Below, piece after piece: positions 5,257 to 6,884 of a DNA stretch of 6,884 nt. The notes below the pieces were generated by a model. That model searched no databases and was not told the origin of the DNA. It saw nothing but the letters and a program-made list of their open reading frames with translations. The stretch spans positions 1 through 6,884 of the forward strand of contig JAJRXO010000510.1 of the NCBI GenBank assembly GCA_024276255.1, written 5' to 3'. Position numbers and translations under genes: made by a program. The DNA is from Chloroflexota bacterium. GTDB taxonomy: Bacteria > Chloroflexota > Anaerolineae > J102. Within the stretch, counting starts at the first letter, position 1. Each line of letters begins with the position of its first letter.

Positions 5257-6420
5257 ATGCGCGTGGCGTTTTATCAATCTTCCCCCCAACATCTTTACGG
5301 AGGTCAAATCGACCTCCTGCGTTATTTTCAGGCGCTCGATCGTAGTAGTATTGCCCCCTATGTGCTTGTGCCGGGGCCGGGGCCTTTTGCGCAGCGAGTA
5401 CGGGCGTTGGGCCTGCCCCTGATCACGCTCCCCCTGCCGCCCGAGCTGGCGCAAACCGGCGGAGCATTATTGCGTGGTTCCCTGGTCGACCGCCTGCGCC
5501 AGGCAGCCCTGCTGCTGCCGTGGAATCTCCGTCTGGCTCGGCGATTGCGCGGCCTGGGTGTGCAGGTGCTCTACGCCAACAATCGGCGGGCGGTGCTTAC
5601 GGTGGGCATGGCCGCCCGTATGGCCGGGATCCCTCTGTTCTGGCATATCAAGCAGGCCAATGCCGGCCGCGGCTGGATGGACTCGGCGGCCATGGCCCTG
5701 TGCACTTACGCGGCCGGTTGTTCGACGGACGTGGCAGCAGCTTTCCGCCGCCAGCATCCCCGCCGGGCTGCCCGTATTGGTGTGGTGCCCAACGGCATCC
5801 CCCTGGATGTGTTTGCTGTTCCCGGCCCTGGCATGCGTAACCAACTCGGTATCGCCCCGGAGGCCGTGCTCATCGGCCAGATCGGCAGTCTCACCCCGCG
5901 TAAGGGCGTGGATTTATTTGTGGAAGCCGCCCTGCGTCTGGCCGCCCAGTTTGATGGCCTGCACTTCGTACTTGCGGGTGAGGCCCCTTCTGCGTATGCT
6001 ACATACAAGCAGGCCTGTCTGCGCCGTGTTCAATCCTTGCAGGCGGCCGGCCGATTTCATACACCTGGCTGGGTGGACGATGTACCCAACCTGCTGCACA
6101 GCCTGGATGTATTAGTGTTGCCCAGCCGTATGGAAGGATTCGGCCTGATCGTGGCCGAAGCCGCTGCCGCCGGTGTGCCGGTCGTGCGCACGGCCAGCGG
6201 CGGCCATGACGAGACGACCATCGACGGCGAAACCGGCTTCATCGTGCCCGTGGATGATCTCGACGCCCTGGTGGCCCGTCTGCACCAGCTGATCTGCGAT
6301 GCGGACCTGCGGCAGCGCATGGGCCAGGCCGCCCGACGCCATGCCCGCGCGCATCTGGGGCTGGATCGTTTCGTCGATGCCCTGTCCACCGCCCTTGAGC
6401 ACACCGCCCAACTCTCCTAA
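5257..6420 (+). CDS. Family 4-type (GT-B) glycosyltransferase
   Basis: A complete 387-residue protein, the usual length for this family. The N-terminal acceptor domain begins M-R-V-A-F-Y-Q with Y-G-G-Q (14-17), the Gly-rich loop typical of GT-B enzymes. The C-terminal nucleotide-sugar domain starts near 205 with I-G-Q-I-G-S-L-T-P-R-K-G-V-D (206-219; Arg215 and Lys216 bind the donor phosphates in relatives). It continues with F-V-L-A-G-E (237-242), G-W-V-D-D-V-P (271-277), and the E-x7-E motif Glu293/Glu301 within R-M-E-G-F-G-L-I-V-A-E, then G-E-T-G-F-I-V (324-330). It should transfer a sugar from a nucleotide donor with retention of configuration, at the cytoplasmic membrane face; donor and acceptor cannot be told from sequence. 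ATGs at 5230 and 5239 are in frame, but 5257 is chosen because the first beta strand begins there and the earlier ones lie in the promoter. It is probably co-transcribed with the next gene. Confidence 0.96.
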   Translation: MRVAFYQSSPQHLYGGQIDLLRYFQALDRSSIAPYVLVPGPGPFAQRVRALGLPLITLPLPPELAQTGGALLRGSLVDRLRQAALLLPWNLRLARRLRGLGVQVLYANNRRAVLTVGMAARMAGIPLFWHIKQANAGRGWMDSAAMALCTYAAGCSTDVAAAFRRQHPRRAARIGVVPNGIPLDVFAVPGPGMRNQLGIAPEAVLIGQIGSLTPRKGVDLFVEAALRLAAQFDGLHFVLAGEAPSAYATYKQACLRRVQSLQAAGRFHTPGWVDDVPNLLHSLDVLVLPSRMEGFGLIVAEAAAAGVPVVRTASGGHDETTIDGETGFIVPVDDLDALVARLHQLICDADLRQRMGQAARRHARAHLGLDRFVDALSTALEHTAQLS

Positions 6421-6431
6421 TTCCCCCTGCC

Positions 6432-6884
6432 ATGACAATTGATCCATCACAGATACGTGTCGGCCACGTCATCACCCGTTTTCATGGCGCTGGCGGCGCC
6501 AAGAACACCATCATGACCTGCGCCGGACTGGTGCGGGCCGGTTATCAGGTTGATCTCATCGTGGGCCACAGCGCGGATCGCTGGCGCGCAGGTGACTCTG
6601 GCGTGAATTGGATCCAGGTGCCCAGTCTGCGGCGACCCCTGCATCCGTTGTACGATATGCAGGCTGCCAGGGATCTGCTGAAGCTATTTCGACAGCGCCG
6701 TTATCACATTGTGCATACGCATCTGGCCAAGGCCGGTATTGTGGGCCGTTGGGCAGCACGAAGGGCCGGCGTGCCCTTGATCATCCATAGCCTGCACGGT
6801 GCGACATTCAACCCCACGCAATCATGGCTCACGAACACCCTGTACCTGACGCTGGAGCGCATGGCAGCCCGCTGGAGCGATTGC
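6432..6884 (+). CDS. Second GT-B glycosyltransferase, N-terminal domain (3' end missing)
   Basis: The frame is open from ATG 6432 to the window edge (151 codons). The first strand, R-V-G-H-V-I-T-R-F (9-17), is followed by G-A-G-G-A-K-N-T (19-26), the glycine-rich acceptor-side loop, then G-Y-Q-V-D-L-I-V-G (38-45). The segment H-I-V-H-T-H-L-A-K-A-G (92-102) and I-I-H-S-L-H-G (117-123) are typical of family 4 glycosyltransferases that build surface polysaccharides or glycolipids. The donor-binding domain with E-x7-E would lie beyond the window. It begins 11 nt after the previous stop, with no visible Shine-Dalgarno in the C-rich gap, so translation may depend on coupling. It is a different enzyme from its neighbour rather than a recent copy, judging by the unlike N-terminal sequences. 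Confidence 0.92.
   Translation, partial: MTIDPSQIRVGHVITRFHGAGGAKNTIMTCAGLVRAGYQVDLIVGHSADRWRAGDSGVNWIQVPSLRRPLHPLYDMQAARDLLKLFRQRRYHIVHTHLAKAGIVGRWAARRAGVPLIIHSLHGATFNPTQSWLTNTLYLTLERMAARWSDC

Overview
The window (6884 bp, GC-rich) reads as a piece of a bacterial chromosome, most likely from Chloroflexota (Anaerolineae-like). Four things suggest this: an ECF sigma factor gene overlapping a gene for a membrane protein with a DUF5667-type region; DUF5666-type repeats; very long Thr/Pro 'TPEPT' linkers; and a secreted protein ending in a short Tyr-Met-Pro-Ile-Val-Leu-Arg tail. The placement comes from remembered family patterns, not from a search. All six genes are on the + strand.

Region 1 (2-5182) looks like one tightly packed operon of four genes. 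(a) The 3' part of a gene whose product has 13 hexapeptide repeats (x-T-P-E-P-S/T) followed by seven tandem DUF5666-like domains. (b) A secreted protein with seven propeller-like repeats, whose ATG overlaps the previous stop (TGATG). (c) An ECF sigma factor, 21 nt downstream and probably starting at TTG. (d) A single-pass membrane protein with a cysteine-free cytoplasmic head, a DUF5667-like region and a Thr/Pro-rich tail of about 350 residues; its ATG overlaps the sigma stop by 8 nt. I infer that (c) and (d) form a sigma/anti-sigma pair, and that (a), (b) and (d) act at or outside the membrane as envelope or surface components.

Region 2 (5183-5256) is a 74-bp intergenic gap with a promoter-like sequence and a perfect 7-2-7 palindrome over the candidate -10 box, directly upstream of a start codon that has no Shine-Dalgarno. 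This suggests an operator-controlled, possibly leaderless transcript.

Region 3 (5257-6884) holds two adjacent GT-B glycosyltransferase genes, one complete and one cut by the window end. They probably belong to a surface polysaccharide or glycoconjugate cluster continuing to the right.

No tRNA, rRNA, CRISPR array, insertion sequence or convincing terminator was seen. Apart from the intergenic gap, essentially every base is coding. The most notable points are the sharing of the same hexapeptide linker by two proteins of one sigma-factor operon, the seven-fold DUF5666 array, and the palindrome at the glycosyltransferase promoter.
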